From Trichodelitschia bisporula (Eukaryota > Ascomycota > Dothideomycetes > Phaeotrichales > Phaeotrichaceae), in assembly GCA_010356995.1 (NCBI GenBank), contig ML996703.1, forward strand, positions 248,001-312,000: 64,000 nucleotides of DNA. Direction: 5' to 3'. Below are positions 23,288-34,610 of this stretch, piece after piece (positions within the stretch are counted from its first letter, which is position 1; each line of letters starts with the position of its first letter). The notes beneath the pieces are model-generated. The model was not told the origin of the DNA. It made no database searches and was given only the letters and a program-made list of their open reading frames with translations. The translations under genes were made by a program, and so were the position numbers.

Positions 23288-25538
23288 CTACTTGCGCGAG
23301 CGCAAAGTCCGGCCCCCAGTCGCAGTCGGATTGGGTACAGGAGGACGCTTAGCCGCCGCAGGAGCACCGCGCTTGCCAGTTGCAGCCGCCGCAACGCCAG
23401 CAACCTTGCTCATGATGTTCTTCGCAGTGGAAGCGGCGGTGGTCGCCGTGCCGGAGGGTTTGCCACGAGTGGTGCGAGCAGCCGCCGTCTTGGGGGCAGA
23501 GGGTTTCCGAGTCGTAGTGCGAGTCGAAGTCGTGGTCGTAGTGGTGGTCTTGCTGCTAGTAGCGGCAGTAGCGGTAGTAGCAGCCGTGAAAGCCGCGGCA
23601 GCGGCAGTGGCCGTCTTGGAGGCAGGCACACGCGGAGCAACTGCAGTCTTGCTGGGAGCGACGAGCTTACCAGGAGCGCGCGGAGCAGGCTTGGTGACAG
23701 GCTTGGGAGGCTCAGCCTTGGTTGTGGGCTTGGGAGCCTCAACCTTAGCAGCAGCAGGCTTTGAAGCATTAGTCTTACTCGCGCCAAAACGGAGGGGGGG
23801 AAGCTTGGGGGGGGCAAGCTTGCGGAAATGCACCTTTAGAGTAGGAGGTTTGGGAAGTGCTTTCGAGGTAGGCGCCTTAGCCGGAGACTTGGGGACGGGA
23901 ATCTTCGCCGTCTCCTTTTGGGCAGCCTCCATTTTGGCCAAGGCGATCTTGGCGGCTCCGGCCTCTGGAAGATCGGTGTGAGGAAGGATCTTTGCGGAGA
24001 GACGAGCGAGGGACTCCGCTGTGGGGAGAAGGGCCTCCACGTCGTGGTGGATCATGGTGCCGTTGGCGGCGCTGCTGCCGGAAACGAGGCTGCTGTTGCT
24101 GCCGGAGCGGGTACGACCAGCAAACGGACCAGCAGCCGGCTTGAGAGGAACTGTAGCCGGTGGAGCCATAACAGGAGTCGGCGGAGCCATGACAGGAGCC
24201 GGATTCGAGGGAGGCACGACACGCACCGCGGGTCCAGTGGCGCGAGTGGGCGACGGCTGGTGGGACTGCGGCTCGACAGAGTTGGCCCGAGAACCGGCCT
24301 GAGAGGTCGGCTGCGACGACGCCTGGTGAGAAGCGACGCCAGATGGAGGAGCAGAGGTTTTCTTCTCCATGAAGGGTTTGCCAGTGCGACTAGTACGAGA
24401 AGCTGCAGCTGTCTGGTAAATGATTTTACCCTTAGCATTGCGCTTCGGGGGCAAGGGGGGGATAGGCACCTGCTGAAGACGTTCAGCGACCCGAGCTGCA
24501 ATGGCAGCAGTGTCCTCCGCAATCATGGCCATTGTGCGGTTAGTCTTGGGTGTGGTAGACTGGAAGGGAGGCAGGTCCTTCATTGACGGATACACAATGG
24601 GCTCAAGGCGCGGAGAAGTGAGTTCCTGCGCAGCGGAAGCGGCCGCAATGGTAACCTTCGGAGCAGCGCGAGAGTTCTGGGTCTTGGGCGAGAGAATCTG
24701 TATAGGGTTGTTGGTTTTCTTCGAAGCGGCCCGCGTTGCGCGAGCAGCTGCCGGGGTGGCCTTAGTCTTCACACGCTTCTTCGGCATCTCAAGGTCTTCG
24801 TTCGTGTTCTCCTTGTTTTCTGCGTCGCCGGTCATTTCGGCACTGAGACGTTAGCATTGAGTTAAATGTGACCCATCCCCTACTTACCTAGCGCGCTTCT
24901 TCCCGCGCATTTCCTTGGGAGCAAGAGTTGTTGCCTTGGGGGGAGCCTTCGCCGCCGGAGCAGTTTTCGTGGTAGCCTTGGTCGCTGTCTTTGCCGCAGT
25001 CTTAGGAGCAGCTTTCGCCGCGGCCTTGGGGGCAGCCTTCGAGGCAGCCTTCGGGCCCATCTTCAAAACAAGCTTGGGTGTCGTCTTAGATCCTGCAATT
25101 GGAGCAGTCTTGGTGGGGGGAGCGGGCAAGGGCTTCTGCGGACGGAGCTTGACCTTGTACTCGTTGAGCAGCTCGCCCATCTTCTTCGTCCGGAGCCGCT
25201 GTGGGATCCGATTGATGCGCATCTCAAGGCGGTTCTGCATGCCTTCGACGTGGAGTTCGTACTGTGCGCGAAGCTTGCGAGCACGTTCTTCAACTGTAAT
25301 TGCGTCAGCTGTGTCAATTGGGGCGCACAATCCACTTACGTTCAAGGTCGAGATTCTGAATGAGAGCCTCTTTCTGCGCCGCAGTGATACGGCCGATGAA
25401 CATGTGAGAAGCGCCAGTTGGAGTCATTGCAGCGCGGGCGGAGGGAGTGGTGGGAACGCCATATGGGCCAGTGGAGGTCATGCCAGACTTGGTCGGGTCG
25501 GCCAGATGAAGCGCCCGCTTGGTACGCTGAGGAGGCAT
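23288..25538 (-). CDS. Borealin-like chromosomal passenger complex subunit
   Basis: Exons 25538-25340, 25293-24888 and 24842-23288 give 719 residues. The N-terminal Nbl1/Borealin domain spans about residues 50-115: KEALIQNLDLELEERARKL, QYELHVEGMQNRLEMRIN and RIPQRLRTKKMGELLNEY. In known complexes this helix packs with INCENP and survivin to localise Aurora B kinase at centromeres. The next part is an Ala/Lys/Pro-rich linker (many KAAPKAA units) ending MRGKKRAR. Exon 3 begins AEMTGDAENKEN, which has a KEN-like degron, and carries basic, Ser/Thr/Pro/Ala-rich low-complexity sequence with a poly-Thr tract, ending GGRTLRSRK. Introns are 46 and 45 nt. The tail is far longer than in yeast Nbl1 (73 residues) but fits filamentous fungal borealin-like proteins. 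The start is the first ATG. Confidence 0.85.
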
Positions 25539-26265
25539 GATGAAGAGGTATAGGAGTCAGATTTATGTGTAGTAGAGGAGGTGAGAAGGTGGCACAAAAG
25601 CGCTCAATGCAGCACTGTGCTTGAGAGAGGTAGAGAGCTGGTGAAGTGGTGGACGGTGGGAAGGAGAGTGCGGGTTCACCACGGAGGTGACTGTCAACGC
25701 GCCGGATCGATACTCGGCCGTTGGCGCGAATCTCTCGCAGAATTGATGGTGGCAGTGAAACTGAAGCTGAATGATAGCGAAAAGATTCACTTGGAGGAGT
25801 GAGAACAGGTGAGGGTTCAAGTTTGCGAGATGCTGAAGCTTGAAAACCGGAGAGCAGGTGGGGAGTGCGAACAGTGGAGGAGGATCAAAAGGTAAACAGA
25901 GCGAAGCACTTGACTTTGGCGGAGGGGAGAGCGGAGGTGGCCTGTGCACCATACACAATTCAGTGCTCCAACTTGCGAGCCAAGGCTGACTCTCTCCAAA
26001 ACATTGACCAAAACATGAATCACATGATGCTGTGGCTGAACATACAGGTGGCACAGGCCAATGTACGTGGCTGAACCTCCGACATCAGTTGCCCGCAGCC
26101 GTGGACGAGCTCAAGGGACCAACCTTACAAACCACCCTCCACATCGCGAATATCAAGCAAGACCTGCGCTCGCCATCTCCATCTTCTGGTCACCTCTTAA
26201 CGACCTCGATCTCCCACTTCTTTACACGTAACTGAGACAACCCGTGCATCGGAGAAGCTGTCGAG
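25539..26265. promoter_or_regulatory. Divergent promoter region, borealin-like gene and Rpn10 gene
   Basis: About 730 bases between two divergently transcribed genes. It contains GGTGGCACAAAA at about 25587 and GGTGGCACAGGCCAAT at about 26047. These recall the yeast proteasome element GGTGGCAAA only loosely, and the second includes a CCAAT box. I do not claim an Rpn4-type site. Confidence 0.4.
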
Positions 26266-27298
26266 ATGGTCTTGGAGGCGACAATCATAGTGTAAGCTGA
26301 TGGAGCTCACCTTGCCCAGTATCATGTACTGACTGTCCCAGGATCGATAATAGCGAAAGCAGTCGGAATGGTGACTATGTGTTAGTTACCCTCTTCCCCT
26401 ATCCGCATCCGCTAATCCAGCCAGCTCGACCCGCTACGAGGCGCAAGCCGACACCGCGAAGTTAATCTACCATGCAAAGACGGGCGCCAACCCCGAGTCA
26501 TCGGTTGGCATGATGAGCATGGGAGGCACGAGCCCCGAGGTGCTGACAACGCTCACAACGGACTTTGGCAAGATCCTTGACGGACTGCACCGGACAAAGA
26601 TAAAGGGTGTCTCGCACTTCACCGCTGCCATCAACATTGCTGCTGTAGGTTTCTCACGGCTTGTCATTTCTATTCTAACGTCTCAGCTTGCCCTCAAACA
26701 CCGTCAGAACAAAAACTCCAGACAACGCATCATCATATTCTCGTGCTCGCCCATTGAAGATGACGAGAAGGCCATGGTCCGCTCGGCGCGGCGCATGAAG
26801 AAATACAGCGTGTCGGTTGATATCATCGCTTTTGGGGAGCTGGATGATGGGACGCTGAAGAAGCTGCGAGCCTTCCATGATAACGTCAAGAGCGGCGACG
26901 ACTCGCACCTCGAGATCGTGCCGCCGGGGCCCAACCTGCTCAGCGATGTCATCGTGACGGGGCCCATCCTCGCAGGTGAAGGCGGATCTGGAGGCGCGGG
27001 TGCTACCGGTGACACGGGCGACATCGGGGCAAGCCAGTTTGAATTTGGCGTCAACCCCGAGGTTGATCCGGATCTTGCTATGGCGCTACGGATGAGCTAC
27101 GAGGAGGAGAAGGCGCGACAGGAAAGGGAGCGGAAGGTGAAGGAGGAGGAGGAGGAGGCGAACAAGGAGAAGCTTGAGGGCATTCCCGAGGATGACGAGA
27201 AGCAGCCGCTGCTTGATGGCGGCGAGCCGAGCGGCTCGGGGTCTGGCTCGAAGGACCGCAAGGATAAGGACGACGAGGACAAGATGGACACGGCATGA
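26266..27298 (+). CDS. rpn10: 26S proteasome regulatory subunit Rpn10
   Basis: Rpn10 is the ubiquitin receptor of the 19S regulatory particle. Exons 26266-26291, 26342-26380, 26425-26644 and 26687-27298 give 298 residues. Residues 1-190 are the von Willebrand A domain: MVLEATIIVIDNSESSRNGDY with the metal-site-like DxS, RYEAQADTAKLIYHAKTGAN, FGKILDGLH, LKHRQNKNSRQRIIIFSCSP, VDIIAFGE, and HLEIVPPGPNLLSD. A ubiquitin-interacting motif follows near residue 222: DPDLAMALRMSYEEE. The tail is a charged Lys/Glu helix and an acidic, Gly/Ser-rich end. The first exon is only 26 nt. Its donor (GTAAGC) and the 39-nt second exon are needed to rebuild the conserved N-terminus. The last intron is 42 nt with a TCTAAC branch site and is a multiple of three. 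The gene is followed after only 250 bases by the next gene on the same strand. Confidence 0.96.
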
Positions 27299-27547
27299 GT
27301 TTAGAGCACTACCGGCGTTCCGGCTAGATGAGATGGACGGGATCGGGCCGATATAGCATTAGTGTCTAACCCAATTTGCCCTGTCTGGTTGTTTTCAGGT
27401 CTTGCCTGCCATCTGATGTTTTCAGCTCCTTGCTGCGGCCTCGACCTCCGGATTCCGTCCCATGTTATGTCACGTGCCCACCGACGTAATAGCAATTTCC
27501 TCCCAACCTCTCAGACAAAAACCCAACATCACCATGCCTCCCCCCAG

Positions 27548-29168
27548 ATGACCGTCACAATGGCCGACGAAAAACCAGATCCCATAACCCTCTACGCCGA
27601 GCTCCTAACCAACCTCCGCACCTGCACCTTCTTCGCCTCCCTCAACACCGACTCCAATGCCGAGACCCGCGCAACCATGGCCTCGGACGGCCAGACTGTC
27701 ACCGTCACGCACGAGGGGCAAGAAGCCACGATGCGTCTGCCTATGACTATGGGCGGTGGGGGTGAGGCTGCACTCATGTTGCCGGCAAATCCGAGTAAGG
27801 AGCTTACGATGCGCCTCGTGTTGACGGAGCGCGAGACGGGACTTATTTGCTTTGATGAGACAAGTGAGGACCTTGTGCCGTGGGGTGCGGACCGGGTTAA
27901 AGGACGGGTTGTGTGCCGGTGTGGACGAGAGCTCGTGCAAGGGGTGCAGGAGTGGAGGGATCTGCCCCGTGAGGGGTGGGCCGAGATGATGGATTTCTGG
28001 CATTGTCATAAGCCGCACGAGGAGGGCGACCACAAGGACGTGGCCGCGAAGAAGGGCTACGGCGCGTCGCGGGGCGTGACGGCCTTGGAAAGTATCGGCC
28101 TGGTGGGATTGACGTATTTCGTGGTCAGCGAGCAGGACTGTACGGGCATCAAGGCAAGTCGCTTCTTTCATTCTCAGTCTCGTAGTTCTCCTCCATAGCC
28201 GGGTGACCAGAAGGAGACCAGCCCGCCGTCCAGGCACACCCACGGCCACGTCTCCGATACTATCACCCAAGAGCAAATCGCGGCGCTACACAGGCGCGCG
28301 GGGTTTCTAACCGCCTTGCGAGAGGCTGGTTTTCCCGCGCGTAAGCACTTTCCGCCCGGCCGTTTCACCGTCCCTTTTGGAGCTGTAAATTGGCTACGGG
28401 ATTATTGGCTGGATACATTTCTTACAAGTCGCAGGCGGTTCCGTCAGGCAGCGATGGTCGCGCGAGGTTGCGGTGCGAGAAGTGTGATTCTGTTGTGGGT
28501 GTTGTGGATAAGTTGGCGGAGGGGTGGCGGTTGTATAAGTGGGCTGTGGGGGTGAAGACGGGGGATGAGGTCGAGACGTTCAAGGTGCAGAAGTGGGTTA
28601 CGGCGCTGCTTGGGGCGGGGATTGAGAATTCGGGTGGACGGCGGTTTGTGGTGGAGGATGAGGACGAGGGTGGGGAGAAGGGGGCGCTGCTGGTGAGTTC
28701 GGCTTCTCACTGCTACCTGTGCCGTCGGGCTGACTATCGCAGCTCTGGGTCTTCACCGACGACCTCGCCTTCTCCTCCTCCGTAGGCCACACCGAGCGCC
28801 AGGACCCAACTCGCGCAATGAAGATATTCTGGAAGCGGATACCCAACCCAAAGCAACTGCTCGAGGAGCATCACTTCCAATACGAGCACCTGCCGCTCCC
28901 TACGAACGTGTATACAGATATCGAGGCCACGCTCGAGCGCAGCGCAGACATGCTCCCCCAGTCTGCGCGCAAGTTCCAGGACTGGGACGTGGGGATGTTG
29001 GAGAAGTTCGGGAATCGCGATCTTGGGTTTGAGAGTGTGGAGGATGGCTCGGTGGAGGAGGCGACGGGGCAGATGAGTGGACTTAATATGGGGGAGATGG
29101 AGGCGATGGAGACGGCGGCGGAGAGGGAGGTGAAGATGGTTGAGGGGGGGGAGGGATTGTTGGAGTGA
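27548..29168 (+). CDS. HECT_2 domain protein, UBE3D/Ipa1-like
   Basis: Exons 27548-28153, 28199-28340, 28448-28692 and 28743-29168 give about 472 residues. The family (human UBE3D, yeast Ipa1) binds E2 ubiquitin-conjugating enzymes and has been linked to mRNA 3'-end processing. Visible family marks are VCRCGRELV and REGWAEMMDFWHCHKPH (Cys/His cluster), then LRCEKCDSVVG with WRLYKWAV, and the C-terminal LWVFTDDLAFSS followed by RAMKIFWKRI. The first intron (28154-28198) starts GCAAGT after AAG. Any nearby GT donor leads into a stop, so this is a second GC-AG intron in the window. The second intron (28341-28447, 107 nt) is longer than the rest and its acceptor is chosen only to restore frame, so the exact 28.2-28.45 kb structure is the weak point. 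ATG 27548 or 27560 may be the start. Confidence 0.8.
28154..28198 (+). other. GC-AG intron in the UBE3D-like gene
   Basis: The donor is AAG|GCAAGT and the acceptor CCATAG, 45 nt apart. Read-through would stop at the acceptor TAG. The only close GT (two bases into GCAAGT's end) would place a TGA in frame right after splicing. Confidence 0.7.
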
Positions 29169-30241
29169 TATGAGCGTTTTGGGGGACATTTGACGGCGCC
29201 GTGGTCGTGGAATTGCGAGAGTACATGGAGTCCAGTGGCTTTGGGTCGACAGTCGTGCATTGATTGAGGCGAGCTATTATAATCATGGGTGCTGAGTATT
29301 GCAGCCCGACGTCGCTCCTCCACGCAGACAAACTCAAGAGTGGTGATACCGTCGTCCTTGGATCACGAACCTTCATCTTCGTTCAAGCTTCGATCATGCC
29401 CAACTGACGATGAAGCCGAAAAAAGCATTGGCCGTCAACGTCGTAATTCCCAAACACCAGCCAATAAAACCCTCGATAATTCTTCTCCGGTTTTCCACCC
29501 TTGAACCAGCGCACAACAAAACTACTCGTTTCGTCCGGATGATTGGACCAGGAAGCCCATCTCGTCCCGATGTAGCCCAGACTACTGTGCCACTTGCGCA
29601 GAATCAGGAGATGAGCCATGAGCAGTCTTTGATCCGTGTCAATCCACTTTCCCTCATGAAGTCTGGCGTCTTTCCGGCGTCTTTCCGGCGTCTCTCCAGC
29701 GTCGAAATGGCGTCTCTACCCCCCCAGTTCCTCACCCCAAGTCTACCCCACCCCCTAACACCAACGCGCCTTTCCCCCCCATACCCTGCATGCTCGTCGT
29801 CCGGGCAGCCGCCGCAAACGCCGCCCGCATCAGTCTGCGCGTCGTGATTCAATCACGATTGATTATGCCCTCGTCCCTGTAACACTCACAACAAACCTCC
29901 ACCCTATCTTCACTCTCCCCCCCCCCGGTGGGGAAAAACACACGTCGTGAACGACAACAACGGCCCTCATTACTAACACACACAGCTGTGCCTGTCCGCG
30001 ACACACGCGATCCCGTACACTCTGCACTCTTTTGCACGACGCGAAAGCGGGCCGATACAAATTTCCCTCGCCCGAACGAGACACCCCCGCGCCACACCCG
30101 CTGCACACCGCGAGGGATAGAAACAAAGTAACAACACCAACACCAACACGCCCACTCGTTCGCTCCCGCTCCGCTCCGTAATCCCTCCGCCATCACCACC
30201 TCCCACCTACCACCGCATTATCCACCCCCTCACCACGCTCC
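29169..30241. other. Intergenic, promoter of the CLIP-170-like gene
   Basis: No gene with support. It contains a three-copy 11-base repeat at about 29665-29705 (GGCGTCTTTCC type) and, nearer 30.2 kb, C-rich and CACA-rich leader-like sequence. Confidence 0.5.
29665..29705. repeat. Short tandem repeat, 11-bp unit
   Basis: Two perfect copies and one or two degraded copies of GGCGTCTTTCC stand head to tail. No gene frame uses them. Confidence 0.7.
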
Positions 30242-32636
30242 ATGGCAATCCAAACTCCCAGCCGCCGTCTCGCCCGCCCCTCCCTCAACTCCGCAATCAA
30301 CACCGCCTCATCACCCAACCTCGCGCTCGCAGCTTCGACCGCCGTTGCGCGAAAGGCCTCGCTCAGCGCGCTTACAGCCGGTACCTCGCCCAACACGCCC
30401 GGGAAGATGGCAGGGGGCGATGGGCGCGAGATCGAGGCCGGCGATGCGGTGGATGTGCCGGGGGGCATGCATGGGGTTGTGAAGTTCGTGGGCAGTGTAC
30501 GGGGGAAGAAGGGTGTGTTTGCAGGTGTGGAGTTGAGTCGCGAGTATGCGAGTCGCGGGAAGAATGATGGGGATGTTGATGGGTGAGTTAGCGTGTCTGA
30601 GTGTTGTACGTTGCTGACAGCGCAGTGTACGCTACTTCACGACGTCTGTCGCTGGGTCTGGCATTTTCCTCCCTCTCCACCGCGCAACGAAGCGTGTAAC
30701 GTCACCCGCCCTAACTGGCGACACATATCCTCCCTCCCCTTCAACACCCTACAACGACTTCGCCCCCGATGCGCCCAAGTCCTACCAGTCGCCCACCCAT
30801 GCCCCGCCCAAGTTCTCCCAATCTGTCGGACCAGGCGCGCGACCCCCGAGCCCGCTCTTCAAAGCCAAGCAGCGCCCCTCCCTCCCGCGGCCCGAGTCAC
30901 CATTGCGCAAACCGCCGACCCTGGCGCCGACACCGGGGCGTGCCAGCTTCGGCGGCAACCCGCTCTCGAGATCACAACTCGGCGCGCCGCGATACACGCC
31001 CAGTCCTGCACCCAAGATGCCCCCGAAGAGCAGAACGCCCGTGCCTCCGCGCCCCTATTCTCGCTCCAACTCGCGCGCGAATTCAAGACTAGGGTTCAGC
31101 AGCTCGATAGACGAGAGCGCCGACACCACTCCCACAGCTAAGCAGAATCCCGCCCGCAGTAGCGATGGCTCCGCCGCCGGGTCCGGCGTGTCGTCAGGAT
31201 CGGGCTTCACGCCCGTTGCGCGCCGCGCCGCAGACGACAAAGGGGAGGAAGTCAACCGACTGCGCAAGATGCTACAAGAGCGAGACCGGCAGCTAAAAGA
31301 GCAAGCAACCTCACTCGCAGAGATGGAATCTAGCCTCTCCGAGCTCCAATCCCTAATCCCCAGCGAGGCCGGCTTCGCAGCCCACATGCGCTCGCGCAGC
31401 GGCAGCAGCTACGAAGACAACGACACGGCGGGTCTGCGCGCCATCATCCGCGAAAAGAACGAGAAGATCTCGATGCTGACGGCTGAGTTCGATGCGCACC
31501 GCGCTGATTTCCGGTCAACCATCGACACGCTGGAAATGGCGAGCAGCGAAACGGAACGCGTGTATGAGAAACGTGTTGAGGAGTTGCTGCAGGAGGTACG
31601 CGAGTTGCAGGAGCGGGGTATGGATGTTGATTCCGTTGCGCTGCAGCTCAAGCAGCTCGAGGAACAGGTCCAGGAGCTGGAGGAGGGGCTTGAGGATGCG
31701 CGCAGGGGCGAGGCGGAAGCGCGAGGCGAAGTCGAGTTCTTGAGAGGCGAGGTCGAGCGCTCTCGCTCCGAACTCAAGCGCGAGAAGGAGAAAGCCGCGG
31801 CGGCGCTCAAAAACGCGGCTCCTGCCGGCGCTCCTGCAGCCGGCACCGACGCCCGCGACCTCGAGCAGCGCGATGACGAAATTCGCGGCCTCAAGGCTAT
31901 CATCCACTCCCTGTCTTCCGGCGGCGCCGTCCCCGCTCTCGACGCTCCACCCTCAGACGATATGGAGCGTCTCTCCGCCGCGGTCGAGCGCCTGGAAAAG
32001 GAAAAGAAGGACCTGCAACAAGTCCTCGAGCGCAAGGCACAGCGCGAAGAGGAACTAGAGCGGGACATCGAGCGCCTGACCGCTGCCGCCGACGCGCCCG
32101 CCCACCGCGCGTCCGTCCTGTCTTCAGGCGGGTTTAGCGACCGCACGGCCACGGCGCTGGAGCGCCGTAACTCGGCGAGGGATAGCAAGGGCACTGTCGT
32201 CGGGGGTGCGTGGCGCGGGGGTGTAGGCACGGCTCTCGCCCCTATGGCCGAGGCGGAGAACGCGAGTGTTACGGATGCGCCGAGTACGGCCGGGAGTGGG
32301 GTCTTGTGGTGTGAGATTTGCGAACAGGGCGGGCATGATATTCTTTCTTGTGCGAGTATTGATGCCAGGAGGGAGGAACGGCCGCGCCCGTTGCAGTTGG
32401 GTGGCAAGTTGCCGCCGTTGCCCGGGGCGGCGCCGACGGCACCTTTGCCGACGCCCTTGGGGGGCGTGGCGGGCGCTGGGAATGGAGGGGTGGGGGTGGG
32501 GACGGGCGTGAGCGCGGTGTATGATGCGAGTGTCATTGCGGGGAAGGATGGGTCAAGGGATCCGAATAAGTGGTGTGCGTTGTGTGAGAGGGATGGGCAT
32601 GATAGTATTAATTGTGCGTTTGAGGATGAGTTTTAG
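30242..32636 (+). CDS. CLIP-170/Bik1/Tip1-type microtubule plus-end protein
   Basis: Exons 30242-30582 and 30626-32636 give 783 residues. After a Ser/Ala-rich start, a CAP-Gly domain spans about residues 62-130: GDAVDVPGGMHGVVKFVG, GVFAGVELS, the tubulin-tail-binding GKNDG motif, and GVRYFTTSVAGSGIFLPL. The 43-nt intron lies inside this domain. A basic Ser/Pro/Arg-rich linker of about 150 residues follows, as in other plus-end trackers. A long coiled coil runs from about residue 300 to 610 (RLRKMLQERDRQLKEQ, LEEQVQELEEGLEDARRGEA). Near the C-terminus are two zinc knuckles of the CxxCx4Hx4C form (CEICEQGGHDILSC and CALCERDGHDSINC). The protein ends CAFEDEF with a terminal aromatic residue. Fungal relatives recruit dynein and kinesin partners to plus ends; that role is inferred from family. 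Confidence 0.93.
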
Positions 32637-33234
32637 CGGGGAGAAAGGGAGTAAGAGTGGTGGTGGTGGTAGTCCTATGATATCCTTTTACCTTGACTTT
32701 GTCGGGTCTGTGGTGGTTAGAGGCTGGGGAGGGAGGGAGTTGTGGTTTAAAACTGTTCTGATATTGACGCTTTCTTAGCCGACGATGCGGGATGATGGCG
32801 TAGATGCGGGATAGGATGTATGTTGTTGTAATCTTGATCTTGACCTTTGTGCCCCTGGTATGTGCGTGATAGACATTTGATGTGCTGAGTGAAGGCCGAG
32901 CCTCCTGCGGGATCTCGACAGCTACTGCTTGGTATTGAATCACAGTCGGGCGCTCAGGACGTGTCATGTCTCCGATCATCAGTCTGCTCGGTGCGTACCC
33001 GTATGTCTGCTTCGGCGTCGCAGGCTGGAGGACGACGGGCCTGGCGATGATATTATAGCAACCCGGCACACAGTCACGGCGGGAAGAAAGGGTTCAATGC
33101 GGGTATATGGAATTGAAGATCTACTACCCGAGGTGCCGTACGGGTCAGAGTTACCAGTTCAGCGCATTAATGGAAGCAAGACTTGGTATGTGCAAAGGCT
33201 ACGGTATAAAGCGAAAGGTTGATGAAAGACGAAG

Positions 33235-33345
33235 AGCATCTCGAGACTAAATACACGATGCCAAGTATCCTCCTATGCTCCTTCCTCTTATTATCCGCAC
33301 ATTGCATCATATTCCTTCCCAAAGGTAAGATGCTCCTTCCTCCCA
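33235..33345 (+). repeat. Dispersed repeat, copy 1
   Basis: A segment of about 100 bases in the same orientation as one at about 57830-57935. The best part starts ATGCCAAGTATCCTCCTATG and continues with about 80 percent identity by eye through GCTCCTTCC further on. Both copies lie in gene-poor DNA. Confidence 0.75.
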
Positions 33346-34585
33346 TATCAATACTCCTGCCTTGTCTACGTCATGCATAGACCGCCCCCAATTATGATGC
33401 TGGAGGCATGTTCGGCATACTGATGCGAGAGATGCTCGGCGGGCAAGCAAGGGCTCATGGAAAGGGATAGGTGGTTATCTACCAGGAGGTCATCGAAGCG
33501 GGAAAGAGTATACACTAGTTCTAGCATTGGGGAGGCTGCGGCCGCGGATCCGGTAGACGTTAATTAGGAGGTCGCGTGGCTCTCTGGAGTGGATGCGCCC
33601 CGTCAAGTCGGATCGAATGTACTGTACGTTCGCTTTGTCATAATGAGTGCCTTCTGTTCAGGAGAAGTGTCGAGCTCGGGAGAACTGAGATGGCGTGGTT
33701 CTCGCCGCTGACGTGTGGCTGTGGGCATGGAATAGGGAGCAGCTATGGGAGTTAGATGGACTCGAAGACGTGGCGAGAGGAGTAGCTCATCTTGCCGAAC
33801 TGGAACATGCTCTCCAGGCTACCTGGGAGCTTCCGGATCACACTGTAGTCCAGAGACCTCTTTGATGTCTGGATGGAAGTGACATCTGTCGGTGTTGGCG
33901 GAGACCATCAGATAAAGGAGTAATTAGCATTCATGACATTCAGGGCATCGACTTGAGGTGTGACGCTGGTACAAGACACTTCTGGCCCGAGAACCACTTG
34001 TGGAGGACTGGGGGACTTTCATACAGACTGGACGACTTGTCCCTGAGAGCCAAGTTTTGCGTGGTACGCCAGAAAAGCACAATATTCTGAGTTGAAACCT
34101 CGATTTCAAAGGTGGAGGAACGGCATATGAGCTAGGAAGCCGAGCGAGTGTGTTGAGGAGACTGAGATCGAGAACAGGGACAATAGACCAGACTCGAAAG
34201 ATCATTAGGGATAGCGTTGACCCGTGGGAACCCCACGTTGGTACAGAAGTGGAGTAAAGAGTCGGCAAACGGTGAGCCCTTCGATCATCGTATCTGATTC
34301 AATTCTCCGTTGGTATGGCGAGCGCATGCACACTCGGCCTCTCCAAGTGAGAGATCAAAGCTCAAGCAAGCGAACGGACATGAAAGTGTAGTGCGATTTA
34401 CAGGTCTACGGAGCCGGCACTACCGATACGAAGACGTTTGGGTATAGCCCTTTCGCCCCAGTCTTCACTCAGCCGCAATCAAGGAACCCGATACTCGCTG
34501 GACAAACAAAGGTTCAACGGCAACGGCAATAAGGAAAGATCCATACCCCGAGTGGTCCATCAAAGCTGAGATCCGGAAGCCGCGA

Positions 34586-34610
34586 CGTCTAACCGTCTAA
34601 CCGTCTAACC
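34586..34610. repeat. Three-copy 8-bp run (GTCTAACC)
   Basis: Three head-to-tail GTCTAACC units in intergenic DNA. It is not the fungal telomere repeat (TTAGGG/CCCTAA). Confidence 0.7.

Noticed and set aside
23292-23981. Hydrophobic Ala/Val-rich plus-strand frame
   Set aside because: Antisense of the Ala/Lys/Thr-rich borealin tail; no independent signals.
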